From an uncultured Methanosarcinales archaeon (GTDB lineage: Archaea > Halobacteriota > Methanosarcinia > Methanotrichales > Methanotrichaceae), in contig CAIQHB010000039.1 of NCBI GenBank assembly GCA_903871465.1, forward strand, positions 169,725 to 233,724: DNA of 64,000 nucleotides. The letters are read 5' to 3'. Shown in pieces: positions 8,724 through 17,177 of the stretch. The position numbers were made by a program, and so were the translations under genes. A model generated the notes under the pieces. That model did not search any database. It was not told the origin of the DNA and saw only the letters and a list, made by a program, of their open reading frames with translations. Every line of letters starts with the position of its first letter. The first letter of the stretch is position 1.

Positions 8724-8779
8724 GGAAACACCAGTATTACTTTTCATAGATCCCGTGTTAAGGTGCGATAGATTCATGA

Positions 8780-9478
8780 GTACTAAATCCTTTCGAGGCG
8801 ATGGATATGATTGTAGTCCCCCATGCGCTCTATGACTCTGTGGTGGTAGTTCGCAATCGCTTGGTCATAATCCATAGGCTAACATCTTTTCAATCACATA
8901 GCTCACTAGAGAAAAGTCGAAGGCCCAAAGAAAAGAGAGAAACGCCAAGAATTGGTCTCACTTCTTCCGGGGTTCCGCGCGGTGAGACGCGCTGGGGTGA
9001 CGGGGCCAGACTTGTGACCGTGGCGGCCCCCCCTAACCCCGCGACCGCGGGGGACAATTTATGAAGCCTTGCCCTTCATTCTTGGACGTGTTTGAGAAAG
9101 CCTCCGACGGAGTGCATGTTCGAACAGACGCCACGCCATTATGGATGGAGAACGATCGATGGCTCGGCCTCGACCATGAGACGTGCCCGCATGCGCGCGC
9201 GTCGCCCTGTTTCGCAATCCTAAGCCTATAAGTCTCCTGCTGCGTAGGGTCTGGCAATGCATCGGCTAGGGTGATCACCATGTTGCGAGCTATGTTATCT
9301 GTGCAGCTCGAATCATTTGGTTCAATAATGTTAAATGTCGGGCAAGATTGGGTAGGTTATTGGAATTTGCATGGTTTAATTATTATAAATTATATCACAT
9401 TTCGTCTTAAGACAATCTAGGTTAAATTTAAGTTCTATGGGGAGCTCAGACATCTAAATTGTCTCTTTGGGGCATGAT
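8780..9478. other. intergenic region containing a GC-rich repeat
   Basis: About 700 bases without a convincing gene. It holds the GC-rich repeat listed at 8960-9063. From 9300 to 9478 it becomes AT-rich and probably carries the promoter of the pentapeptide-repeat gene. Open frames inside it (for example minus strand 9033-9281) have no family resemblance and run through the repeat. Confidence 0.6.
8960..9063 (+). repeat. GC-rich interspersed element, copy A
   Basis: The block starts ACTTCTTCCGGGGTTCCGCG and ends with a perfect 6-bp hairpin (CCCCGC 9037-9042, loop GACC, GCGGGG 9047-9052), followed by ACAAT and TATG. Almost the same block recurs at 53522-53622, with both outer parts conserved and a variable middle. 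Conserved ends, conserved hairpin stem and a variable loop suggest either a small mobile repeat or a structured RNA. No coding potential is shared between copies. Confidence 0.75.
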
Positions 9479-10753
9479 ATGAAGTTATGGCAGATCTCAA
9501 TGGTAATAGCGATATCATTGGCCACATGTATAAGTTATGGGGATTCAACCATTCCCAAAGTTTCTGCTGATTATATTAACAATGAGATTATGAAAGCAAT
9601 TGAAAATGGGTCATCTGTAAATTTTACGGGATATATCATTGAGGGAGATTTGGATATCACTCGTCGATACATTCCGCAGAAAAAAATATCTTCAAAGATA
9701 ATTATAGCAAATTGTCAAATATTAGGAAAAGTTAACTTCCGGAAATGGATTTTTGAGAAGGATTTCTCCTTTTTCAATACAAGCATTACCAAGGAAGCTA
9801 GTTTCTATAGCGTCCAATTCAATGAAGCTGCAGATTTTAGAGATACTAAGTTCCTGGGTGGCGCTAATTTTGATAAAAGTATCTTTCTGAACAGAACAGA
9901 TTTTGGACATGCACAATTTAATGTAAAATCCACATTTCAAGCAGCACAGTTTGTTGAGGTGGCATTCTTTGGCGGCGCGGATTTCGATGTTGCAAGTAAT
10001 GCCGCGAAATTTGAAACTACTCGGTTTGAGGAGGATGCTATCTTTGGACATGCCAATTTCCCTTCCGGCCCATATTTCCAAGCTGCAACGTTCTTCAAGA
10101 ATGCCTCTTTTGATTATGCCCATTTTGGCGAAGAATCATCCTTTCGAGGAGCTTTGTTTAATGGGATTGCAAATTTCGATCATGCTAAAATAAATGATAC
10201 CATGGTCTTATCTGACATCCAATTAGCAGATAATTTGAATCTAACTTACATGCAAATCCATAGGATCGACATAAAAAATGTTAGGTTCAATAATAAGTCA
10301 AAGATCTTCCTAGACGAATCAGAATTTGATAAACTGGTTGCTGATTGGAATTCAATCAAACCACATTTAAATTATGATCGAAATGTATATTCGGTTTTGT
10401 TTGATAACTTTAGGAAACAGGGGGATTATAGTTCTGCAGATGATTGCTATTATGAACTGCGGGCAAATGATAAACTTAGTAAGAATATCTTCTTAGATTT
10501 TGTATATGGGTACGGCGTAAAACCCCAAAAGGCTCTATTTGCGTGCTTAGCTCTAGTTGCTATTTTTGGACTGATATATTGGATATTTTATAATTCAAAC
10601 ATCATTCAAGCATTCTACTTGAGCCTTCTGATTTTTGTCTCACATTTCTCATTTGATTCGAAAATTCGTGGAGGATGGATATATTTATTTCTTTTTGAGA
10701 ACATATTAAGTTTGCTTTTTCTGGCTTTTTTGATAGCAAGCTTGGTTCGGTAA
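9479..10753 (+). CDS. secreted/membrane pentapeptide-repeat protein
   Basis: A 424-residue protein that begins with a signal peptide (about residues 1-20, MKLWQISMVIAISLATCISYG). Residues about 90-250 consist of A(D/N)Fxx-type pentapeptide repeats, recognisable as FNEAADFRDTKFLGGANFD and similar. These should form a right-handed quadrilateral beta helix outside the membrane. A helical linker (about 300-340) is followed by three hydrophobic segments at about 345-424. The ATG at 9479 is preferred over the TTG at 9467 because the signal peptide starts there. It is AT-richer than the methanogenesis genes nearby. The function is unknown; the repeat-plus-membrane-tail design suggests a surface sensor or a channel-like assembly. 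Confidence 0.8.
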   Translation: MKLWQISMVIAISLATCISYGDSTIPKVSADYINNEIMKAIENGSSVNFTGYIIEGDLDITRRYIPQKKISSKIIIANCQILGKVNFRKWIFEKDFSFFNTSITKEASFYSVQFNEAADFRDTKFLGGANFDKSIFLNRTDFGHAQFNVKSTFQAAQFVEVAFFGGADFDVASNAAKFETTRFEEDAIFGHANFPSGPYFQAATFFKNASFDYAHFGEESSFRGALFNGIANFDHAKINDTMVLSDIQLADNLNLTYMQIHRIDIKNVRFNNKSKIFLDESEFDKLVADWNSIKPHLNYDRNVYSVLFDNFRKQGDYSSADDCYYELRANDKLSKNIFLDFVYGYGVKPQKALFACLALVAIFGLIYWIFYNSNIIQAFYLSLLIFVSHFSFDSKIRGGWIYLFLFENILSLLFLAFLIASLVR

Positions 10754-10883
10754 ATATATATTCAATTTAGAAATGAGCCCAAGACCGGCCCAAACATTTT
10801 TGTGCCGTTCCTGGGCATATTTGAATTCTATGTCTTATCCAAGTCGTCCTGGTAGATTGTGCAAGAGCCTTAGATCCAGAAGC

Positions 10884-11840
10884 TTATTGATGAATAGGAT
10901 TCTTCGATCTAATAACTCTGGTAAGAGCTAACCGTTTCGTGCTAGCAGGCAATGATATGCTAGGCCAATTCTGATTCTCATTAGTCTCAAAAACCCATTT
11001 ATTCAAGTAGCTGTTATCCTTTTCATCTACAAGGATGGCGGCTATGTCAAATACTTTGCCGTTGTCTGATTCCCCTCCACCTATCAAGGCTTGAGTATAC
11101 CAAGTTCCATTCCATGGTACAATCTCGTTTCCCCCTTGAGGCCACCATTGTCCTGGTGCTGAATGCGGATTGACAACTAACCACATATGCCAGCCATGTG
11201 GAATATCGCCTTTAGTTTTGCCGCTAACCTCGACGGAGCTCAGAACCTCGCCATTTTTTGGATCTTCGATTGCATTTTTTGGATTTTCGATTATGATCTC
11301 AGGAAGCTTTAAACTCTCATCTAACTTGAGCGATACCGTTACTATTGGACGAACTATAGTAACATTAGATGGTAACGATATACTTGGCCAATTTTGATTC
11401 CTGCTTGTTTCACTTACCCACCCCTTTAAATACTGATGAAATTGATCATTTACAAGAATAAGCGCTATGTCAAATTTCTTGCCATTATCCTGACTTCCGC
11501 CACCGATAAGAGCATTTATGTGCCACGACCCGTCGACAGGCATAATCTCATTTCCACCTTGCGGCCACCATTGGCCCGAAGCTGAATGCGGATTGACAAC
11601 CAGCCACATATGCTGACCCTCAGGAACATCGCCTGTGCCGTTGACTTCTACCTCATGTGGCACATCTGATCCTTCTTTTGGATTATCTATCCTGATTGAA
11701 TGTGCTATTGAGTTCTCTTGAGAAGAGGCTACGGGCATCAGTACTAGTATGGCACAAGTGCTTATAATAAAAGCAAAAATAAAAAACCTCTTGCACCAAG
11801 ACTCTGAGCCATTGTTTGTTAAATCATCAAATCCACTCAT
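10884..11840 (-). CDS. exported protein with two copies of a WWPQGGNE domain
   Basis: A 318-residue protein with a membrane/signal segment at about residues 18-40. Two copies of a domain of about 110 residues follow (roughly 48-160 and 190-300). Each copy contains HMWLVVNPHS, then GQWWPQGGNEI, then ALIGGG, FDIA.ILV and QNWPSISLP. The pattern of alternating strands suggests an immunoglobulin-like or jelly-roll extracellular fold. A shorter paralogue is encoded just downstream in reading direction's opposite sense of order, at 11907-12383 on the same strand. I recognise no named family; the function is unknown. Confidence 0.75.
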   Translation of the reverse strand: MSGFDDLTNNGSESWCKRFFIFAFIISTCAILVLMPVASSQENSIAHSIRIDNPKEGSDVPHEVEVNGTGDVPEGQHMWLVVNPHSASGQWWPQGGNEIMPVDGSWHINALIGGGSQDNGKKFDIALILVNDQFHQYLKGWVSETSRNQNWPSISLPSNVTIVRPIVTVSLKLDESLKLPEIIIENPKNAIEDPKNGEVLSSVEVSGKTKGDIPHGWHMWLVVNPHSAPGQWWPQGGNEIVPWNGTWYTQALIGGGESDNGKVFDIAAILVDEKDNSYLNKWVFETNENQNWPSISLPASTKRLALTRVIRSKNPIHQ

Positions 11841-11906
11841 TTATTCGCACTCCATATATTTGGTGCTCTTTCTGGGATATGAATCTCGTTGCTAGATCAA
11901 GCCTTT

Positions 11907-12383
11907 TCAGTTAGGCATTAGATTTACCGTTTTACTGAAACTGCTTATAGGTTTCTCAGGAATTAAGACCTCATTCCCCTTATGTTTATCAAAGTACTGG
12001 TCATCTGTTCTATTGACTAAAATAACAATGACGTCAAATTTTTCATTTGGGCCACTGAAAATAGCCTGAGCATTCCATGTTCCATTCCATGGTTCAATCC
12101 TACATTGTGGTCGTCCCATCTGAGGGTTCGAGTTGCGGCTTACAATTAGCCACATATATGTCCCACTGGGTAGCTCTTTGGAGATGTTTCCTTCAATGTC
12201 GAGAGAACTTGGCACATCAATGTTATCCTCTAAATTGATAGTTATTATTGGCAATACAGATCTATCCTGAGATGCTGCAAATTGAATTAAGACAATCATA
12301 GCAAATATTAAACCCAAATAATTACGCCTTTTTTGGTTAAGCAATGTGTTCGATTTTTGCGCTTCCACGCATTCCCCCCCCAA
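11907..12383 (-). CDS. exported single-domain paralogue of the WWPQGGNE protein
   Basis: A 158-residue protein with a hydrophobic segment at about 22-38 and one diverged copy of the domain duplicated in its neighbour. It keeps the order TYMWLIVSRNSNPQ, then IEPWNGTWNAQAIF, then FDVIVILVN. The double-Trp and GGNE signature is lost (RPQCRIEP in its place). It lies 66 bp upstream of the start of the two-domain gene on the same strand, so the two probably arose by local duplication and may be cotranscribed. The predicted location is the cell exterior. Confidence 0.65.
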   Translation of the reverse strand: MGGECVEAQKSNTLLNQKRRNYLGLIFAMIVLIQFAASQDRSVLPIITINLEDNIDVPSSLDIEGNISKELPSGTYMWLIVSRNSNPQMGRPQCRIEPWNGTWNAQAIFSGPNEKFDVIVILVNRTDDQYFDKHKGNEVLIPEKPISSFSKTVNLMPN

Positions 12384-12962
12384 TTAGACGCCCTCAAGCC
12401 TGTTATATATTCTTAAAAGCTTATTGTTATCTGATTCCTCTAATGCAGCAACTCTAGTATCCACAGTGTCCATTTAGTGTGCAATCTCACCAACGTTTGG
12501 TTTTCTATTATATAATCTCATCTGCACTTCCCCTTTCCGCACTTCATGCCATCCTATATCCCCCTTTTCCGCCTCCTTGGTCCTTTTGCTCTCCGTCTCT
12601 TCGGGTCACCAGAGCCAAAAGATCCATCGGGCAGGGGATCACACGATTTGCGATTTGGAACAGAAGACTGCCTGGGGGAGATAACTGGCGAAGGTTTTCA
12701 GCGTCGGGATCGCGGATGTTGATGAGATAATCGGGAGTCTGCTTTGGGGACGAAGCTCAGAAGAGGTTCGTCTTAAGGAAAATCAGTTATGACCAGTAGA
12801 GTTCCGTCTGGAAAAATGATAGGCATCGTCCTCTGGCTTGTCAGATCCCGTTAAACTTTCGCGATAAAATATGGTTCGCTATATCTTGGTCTCTCGTGTG
12901 TCTGCGATATTTATAAGTATTTATAATGGTACAAAAGATTACTGGCAATTGGAGGCTGGACC
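12384..12962. other. intergenic, no gene seen
   Basis: About 580 bases with C-rich and T-rich runs but no coding signal that I can defend. A TATA-like ATTTATAAGTATTTATAATGG run at about 12909-12928 and a GGAGG at 12951-12955 serve the rhodanese pseudogene that follows. Confidence 0.5.
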
Positions 12963-13558
12963 GTGAAATATTCATTAGTACTTATGCTTCTGGTGGCATC
13001 AGCAGGCATTGGACAAGGTTATTGTCTGCCATGTGGAATGCATCATACTTGCTCTCTGCCAGAGAACGGGAACGCAGCTCCAGATTACTTGATGAAGGTA
13101 GATGCATTCCTGACAGAGCCTGGAACAACAGTCTCTACATGATGACGGTTCCGGAATTTCTCAACAGGAGCAAAAATGATACCAACAGGGTGATTGTAGA
13201 TATTAGGTAACCCCTGGATTACCAACAGAACCAGATCAAAGGAGCCATTAACAATCCATTCACTGACCTGATTGCCGCTATGAAAAATATCCCAGCGGGC
13301 AAGAAGTTGGCTGTCTATTGTGCCTCCAACAAAGGATCTCCCTATGGCGTCATGGTTCTGAGGATATTCGGTGATCGGGATGCATGGGTATTTTTAGGTG
13401 GCGTTTCTGCGTGGATTGCGGCAAGCCAGCCGACAGAGTCTGCCTCCGGCCGGACCCGGAGGGAGATGAAGGCGGGTTGCTCAACTCTGGAAAATCGTGG
13501 TCTTTCGAGACATTTGGGCTTCCGATTAGTCTACAGTCTAACTGCCGTCGTCGCTTGA
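12963..13558 (+). pseudogene. broken exported rhodanese-like protein
   Basis: The GTG at 12963 has a good ribosome binding site (GGAGG, seven bases upstream) and opens a signal peptide (VKYSLVLMLLVASAGIGQG) followed by a Cys-rich segment. That frame stops at TGA 13140-13142. The rhodanese domain continues in another frame: MTVPEFLNRS, then VIVDIR, an in-frame TAA at 13208-13210, then PLDYQQNQIKGAINNPF, LAVYCASNKGSPYGV with the active-site Cys loop, and FLGGVSAWIAA. At least two lesions therefore interrupt it: a frameshift near 13137 and a nonsense codon replacing the residue after DIR. The tail after about 13430 is not rhodanese-like and runs into a repeat fragment. Confidence 0.8.
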
Positions 13559-13592
13559 CCGGCCGCGGCCTTGAGCGGCACCCCGGAAGAAT
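13556..13592 (-). repeat. GC-rich interspersed element, fragment D
   Basis: On the minus strand this reads CATTCTTCCGGGGTGCCGC and then GGCCGCGGCC. It matches the start of the repeat copy at 53362-53429 and the first 20 bases of copies A and B. Only the leading part is present, at the end of the rhodanese pseudogene. Confidence 0.45.
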
Positions 13593-13742
13593 GAGAAAAA
13601 GCTAAGCTTGTCTAGATCAGAATGGTCCCATCTTCCGGCGAAAAGAATTCATCTCGGTTAAGCTTATTGGATCATTGGCGCAATGATGATAAGGCCTGTC
13701 TGATTCGATGATGAGGATATTGAGTTCTGAGCGCCTTAAAGC

Positions 13743-14714
13743 TTAAAGATCCCTGCCCGGGGCAAGATCGCATCCCGTGCAGCGGTAGCAGCCCGTAAGA
13801 GCAAGCTCGCCGTCCAGACCATTCTCTTCCTGCTTCTTCTTCAGATAGCGAGCCATTTCCAGCAGCCTCTCTGCCGAAGGCCGGTTGATCTCGACCTCGC
13901 CCAGCCGCAGTGGATGGGGATATGCAGCCCGCAATATGGGAAGGACGCCCATCTCAGTCAACATATCGATGCCCTGGCGCAGTGTTTCGTCTGACTCGCC
14001 GAGGCCCACCAGGACATTGGAGAATACCCGGTTGCGGCCAAAGACGGCAACCGCCTCCTGCAAGGCATCCCGGATCCCCTGAAAAGAGATGCCTGGACAG
14101 ATCCTGTCGAACAGCTCCCTATCTACAGTCTCCAGGTTGTACTTGACCTCATCTGCGCCTGCATCTTTTAGAATTTGATTTACGCCGGGAAATGGGCTGA
14201 TGGAGACGCCGATGGGCACGCCAAAGCTCAAAAGATCACGGACGACTTCTGCCATACGTTTCGCTTCAAGCTCTGGAGACTCCTCCACTCCGCTGGTCAG
14301 GGAGATGCCATGCAATTTTCCCGTCTTCCTCGCCTCTTCCACCATCTTTCGTATGGTCTGCCTCGACTTCACACCGCCCTGCAATTTTGGCACGGCGCAG
14401 AATTTGCAGTCATAGATGCAGCGCTCCGAGACGGTTATGTAGGCCTGCTCAGGGCAATGCAAGAGAGGGTCCACAAGCTGGCCGCAGGCGATCTCTATGC
14501 CGTCCCTCAAAATGGCGGCTCCATCCGGGCGGCTCTCCAGGCGCAGAGGTGAGCTTGCGACGACAGAGAGGCGCACCATCCTCTGGCCTGATTGGAAAAA
14601 GATGGACTGGCCTCCGGCCCCAGGGCCCGCTGTGGATACCTGGCCGCCTGATCGAGGCTGGGCCAGCTGCACCGTTCCCACCGCAAGAAGCTGGGCTTTG
14701 GTCTCTAGATCCAT
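13743..14714 (-). CDS. radical SAM protein, biotin-synthase-related
   Basis: A 323-residue radical SAM enzyme. The cluster-binding motif is Cys99-x3-Cys103-x2-Cys106 (CIYDCKFC). ISLTSGVEESPE forms the SAM-binding region and KYNLETVDRELFDRICPG resembles the biotin synthase/HydE-like barrel. A second Cys motif at the extreme C-terminus, CYRCTGC (about 309-315), could hold an auxiliary cluster. The N-terminal 85 residues are an extra domain without recognisable features. It resembles the archaeal biotin-synthase-related radical SAM group whose reaction is unknown. No biotin genes are nearby, so I would not call it bioB. Confidence 0.8.
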   Translation of the reverse strand: MDLETKAQLLAVGTVQLAQPRSGGQVSTAGPGAGGQSIFFQSGQRMVRLSVVASSPLRLESRPDGAAILRDGIEIACGQLVDPLLHCPEQAYITVSERCIYDCKFCAVPKLQGGVKSRQTIRKMVEEARKTGKLHGISLTSGVEESPELEAKRMAEVVRDLLSFGVPIGVSISPFPGVNQILKDAGADEVKYNLETVDRELFDRICPGISFQGIRDALQEAVAVFGRNRVFSNVLVGLGESDETLRQGIDMLTEMGVLPILRAAYPHPLRLGEVEINRPSAERLLEMARYLKKKQEENGLDGELALTGCYRCTGCDLAPGRDL

Positions 14715-14820
14715 TGCTTTCCCTTCTAGTTGCCAGGGGTTTAAAGAAATGATGGTTCCCGGCCGTCACCTTGAAGGCATCTCATGGGAACAACCCGGTT
14801 AATCTTGGGAGGTACGGCCA

Positions 14821-16373
14821 ATGAGCGAAGCGCCCCGCGGGGAGATTCAGATCGGCAGTGACGCCGACCACAGCGTGCTGGTGACAGGATCAGAGAACGT
14901 CGTCATCCAGGCTGAGAATGTTATGCTTCATGCAGTGCAGCAGGCGTCCCTTTCAAAGCGCGACCCCGCCCGAAAGGAAACCTGCCCTCACAAGGCACCC
15001 TATTCCTGGGGCGCGGCCGGGAACTGGTGGAGATAAGCCGCGCCCTTGCCCACCCCCCGGCGATCATGGTGCTCTCCGGCCCGCCCGGCATCGGCAAAAC
15101 CAGTCTGGTCCTGGAGGCAGCCCATCGAAATGCCTGGCGGTTCCCGGGCGGCGTGGCCTACGCAGCGGGACCACGTCCCGAGGATATTCGCACCGCCACA
15201 GCCACCGAGATGCTGACCGCCCTGGCCGGCGCCCTGGGCCTGGAGCAGACCGATGACCTGGCCAGGTACACCGCAGCGCAGCCTACTCTGCTCCTTCTGG
15301 ACAACCTGGAGTCGCTTCCTCCGGGTGAACTGGCCCGGCTGCGCGATTTTTTGCGGCTATTGGGCAGAGAGAGAGCCGCCCTGTTAGCCCTGCGCCCGTC
15401 CCTCAACGCTCTAGAGGATCTGCCTGCCGCCAGGCCCATGCCTCTGCACAGCGGTCTGGCCGAGGGGGAGGCCGCTCGCTATGCCATATTTCTGGCCAGG
15501 CAGCGGCAGATTCCCATGACCCAGGAGCAAGCTCGCCTCATCGCCAGGGCAGTCGACGGCCACCCCCTGCTGGTGGAGCAGCTGGTGGCCCAGGCGCGTC
15601 GGCGGGACCTGGATGACCTGTTGAGAGAGATATCGGAAAGGCACGGCGACTTTGCCGCTCTGGTAGAAACTGTCTATGCCTGGAGCGCGTCCCGGTTGGA
15701 TGAGGCAGGGCTTGCCGCCTGGGCGGCGTTGACCCTCTTTCCCGCAGGCAGCGCCCCGGAGGGCCTGCTGCGGGCCGCTGCTGGAGTGGCTGGCCTCCAG
15801 AACCTGCGGGAGTGCGCACTTGCCGACTTTGATGCCGCAGGGCAGGTCTGGCGCTGGCACGCTACAGTTGCCGAATACGCTCTCGGCCACTGGCCGTTCT
15901 CCGAGGAGGAACGGCGAACCCGGCTGGTCGCACTGCTGCCCACCTGGACCCGCTGGTTGGAGCGGCAGCCGGCCAGAGAGAGCGTAACCCTGAATCGGCT
16001 AGAGGAATCGCGTCCCAACCTGGAGGTCGTCCTGGATGCCTGTACCGGGGCCTCATACGAAGAAGTTTGGTCCTTCCTGGATAAACTGGATGCATGTTTG
16101 CCCGAGGCAGAACGAACGTTGACCCTGAGAGAGCTGGTGGCAAGGGTGAGGAAAGCAAAGCTGCTTGTGCTCCCGGCAGGCGAGGAAGCCAGGCGAGCGG
16201 GCTTGCTTAACAACCTGAGCATTGCGCTTTCCGCCCTTGGCCGTCGTGAGGATGCGCTAGAGCCCTCGCAGGAGGCATCTGACCTATACCGCAAACTGGC
16301 GGAGTCTGACTCTCCAAGCCTGCCGGAAGGCTGGCCTGGAGCCGGATGCCGCCTTGCTCTCTCAATTCGTTGA
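14821..16373 (+). pseudogene. frameshifted and truncated STAND (NB-ARC-type) ATPase with TPR start
   Basis: The ATG at 14821 has a GGGAGGT ribosome binding site seven bases upstream. It encodes an N-terminal segment, EIQIGSDADHSVLVTGSENV, that ends at a TAA at 15034. The ATPase continues in a different frame: GTLFLGRGRELVEIS, Walker A GPPGIGKTS, Walker B LLLLDNLE, a winged-helix region, and the beginning of a TPR (LLNNLSIALSALGRREDALE). It then ends abruptly in a non-TPR tail. Such proteins normally carry many TPRs after the ATPase. A single-base indel between about 14915 and 15036, or a larger internal deletion, explains the N-terminal break. The gene is distinctly GC-rich relative to its neighbours. 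Confidence 0.75.
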
Positions 16374-16514
16374 GTTATCTCAAACTTAAAAAGGCCCATT
16401 CAGGGAGATTTTTAAACCCAGATGACACCTATATTTTAATGGCATGGCCGGCGGACAAGAAATGATGCACAACAGGAATGGTCAGATCGTCAGATCAACT
16501 AAAAGGGAACTGCG

Positions 16515-17177
16515 ATGGATATAGGTGGCTACTTCCTCTACTTCGTATATGTCTTCAGCTCCATCTTCGTGATAGTCAATCCCATCGAGGCCACCATGGT
16601 CTATGTCACCCTGACCAGCGGCCTGAATTATCAGGAGAAGAATCGTATCTACTGGCACACAACACTGGTGGCCTTCACCATTGCAATTCTATTCGCGGTG
16701 GCAGGAGACTTGGTGCTGCGCATCTTCAGCATCACCGTAGATAGCCTTCGCGTTGCAGGCGGCGTCCTGCTCTTCCTGGTGGCCATCGATATGCTGCGAG
16801 GCGTTCGCCAGCAAAAGAAGGTCACGGAAGCAGAACTCCAGGATGCTGATCATCGGGATGACGATCATCGGGAGGATATCTCAGTCTTTCCCCTGGCCAT
16901 GCCGCTCCTTACCGGCCCGGGGGCCATCACCACGGTGGTGGTATTGATGGGGTCGGCCGGTACCATCGTAGAAAAAGGGCTGGTGATCCTGGCCATCACG
17001 ATGACCTTTGTAATCACTCTATTCGTCCTCAGGTTCTCGGAGTATATCGATAAGGCACTGGGAATAACCGGGATCATGGTCTTGACCCGTATCATGGGTC
17101 TGATCCTGGGGGCTGTGGCCGTCAACTTCGTGGCCACGGGGGCGTGGAATTTATTCCGGGCGATGGCGGGTGCATAA
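16515..17177 (+). CDS. MarC family integral membrane protein
   Basis: A 220-residue protein with six hydrophobic segments and the family signature IVNPIEA near residues 20-27. A charged His/Asp-rich cytoplasmic loop (about 105-120, DHRDDDHRED) is followed by PLAMPLLTGPGAITTVVVL, the second half-repeat, which has the usual PLL.GPG motif. MarC/UPF0056 proteins are inner-membrane proteins of unknown transport function; the old link with antibiotic resistance is not supported. The stop codon overlaps the start of the following YkgJ gene by eight bases, so the two are coupled. A/T-rich candidates for the promoter lie at about 16407-16440. Confidence 0.88.
   Translation: MDIGGYFLYFVYVFSSIFVIVNPIEATMVYVTLTSGLNYQEKNRIYWHTTLVAFTIAILFAVAGDLVLRIFSITVDSLRVAGGVLLFLVAIDMLRGVRQQKKVTEAELQDADHRDDDHREDISVFPLAMPLLTGPGAITTVVVLMGSAGTIVEKGLVILAITMTFVITLFVLRFSEYIDKALGITGIMVLTRIMGLILGAVAVNFVATGAWNLFRAMAGA

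Noticed and set aside
9033..9281. Minus-strand frame of 82 codons over the GC-rich repeat
   Set aside because: It runs through the repeated element, is Arg/Ser-rich, and the frame is not kept in the second copy of the repeat.
12479..12730. Plus-strand frame of 83 codons upstream of the rhodanese pseudogene
   Set aside because: Low-complexity Pro/Ser/Leu content from C- and T-rich DNA, and no start signal.
13208..13210. In-frame stop in the rhodanese gene as a recoded codon
   Set aside because: The codon is TAA; pyrrolysine uses TAG, and a separate frameshift upstream shows that the gene is decaying.
13743..14714. Radical SAM gene as bioB (biotin synthase)
   Set aside because: It lacks neighbouring biotin genes, has an extra N-terminal domain and an added C-terminal Cys motif; it fits only the broader biotin-synthase-related group.
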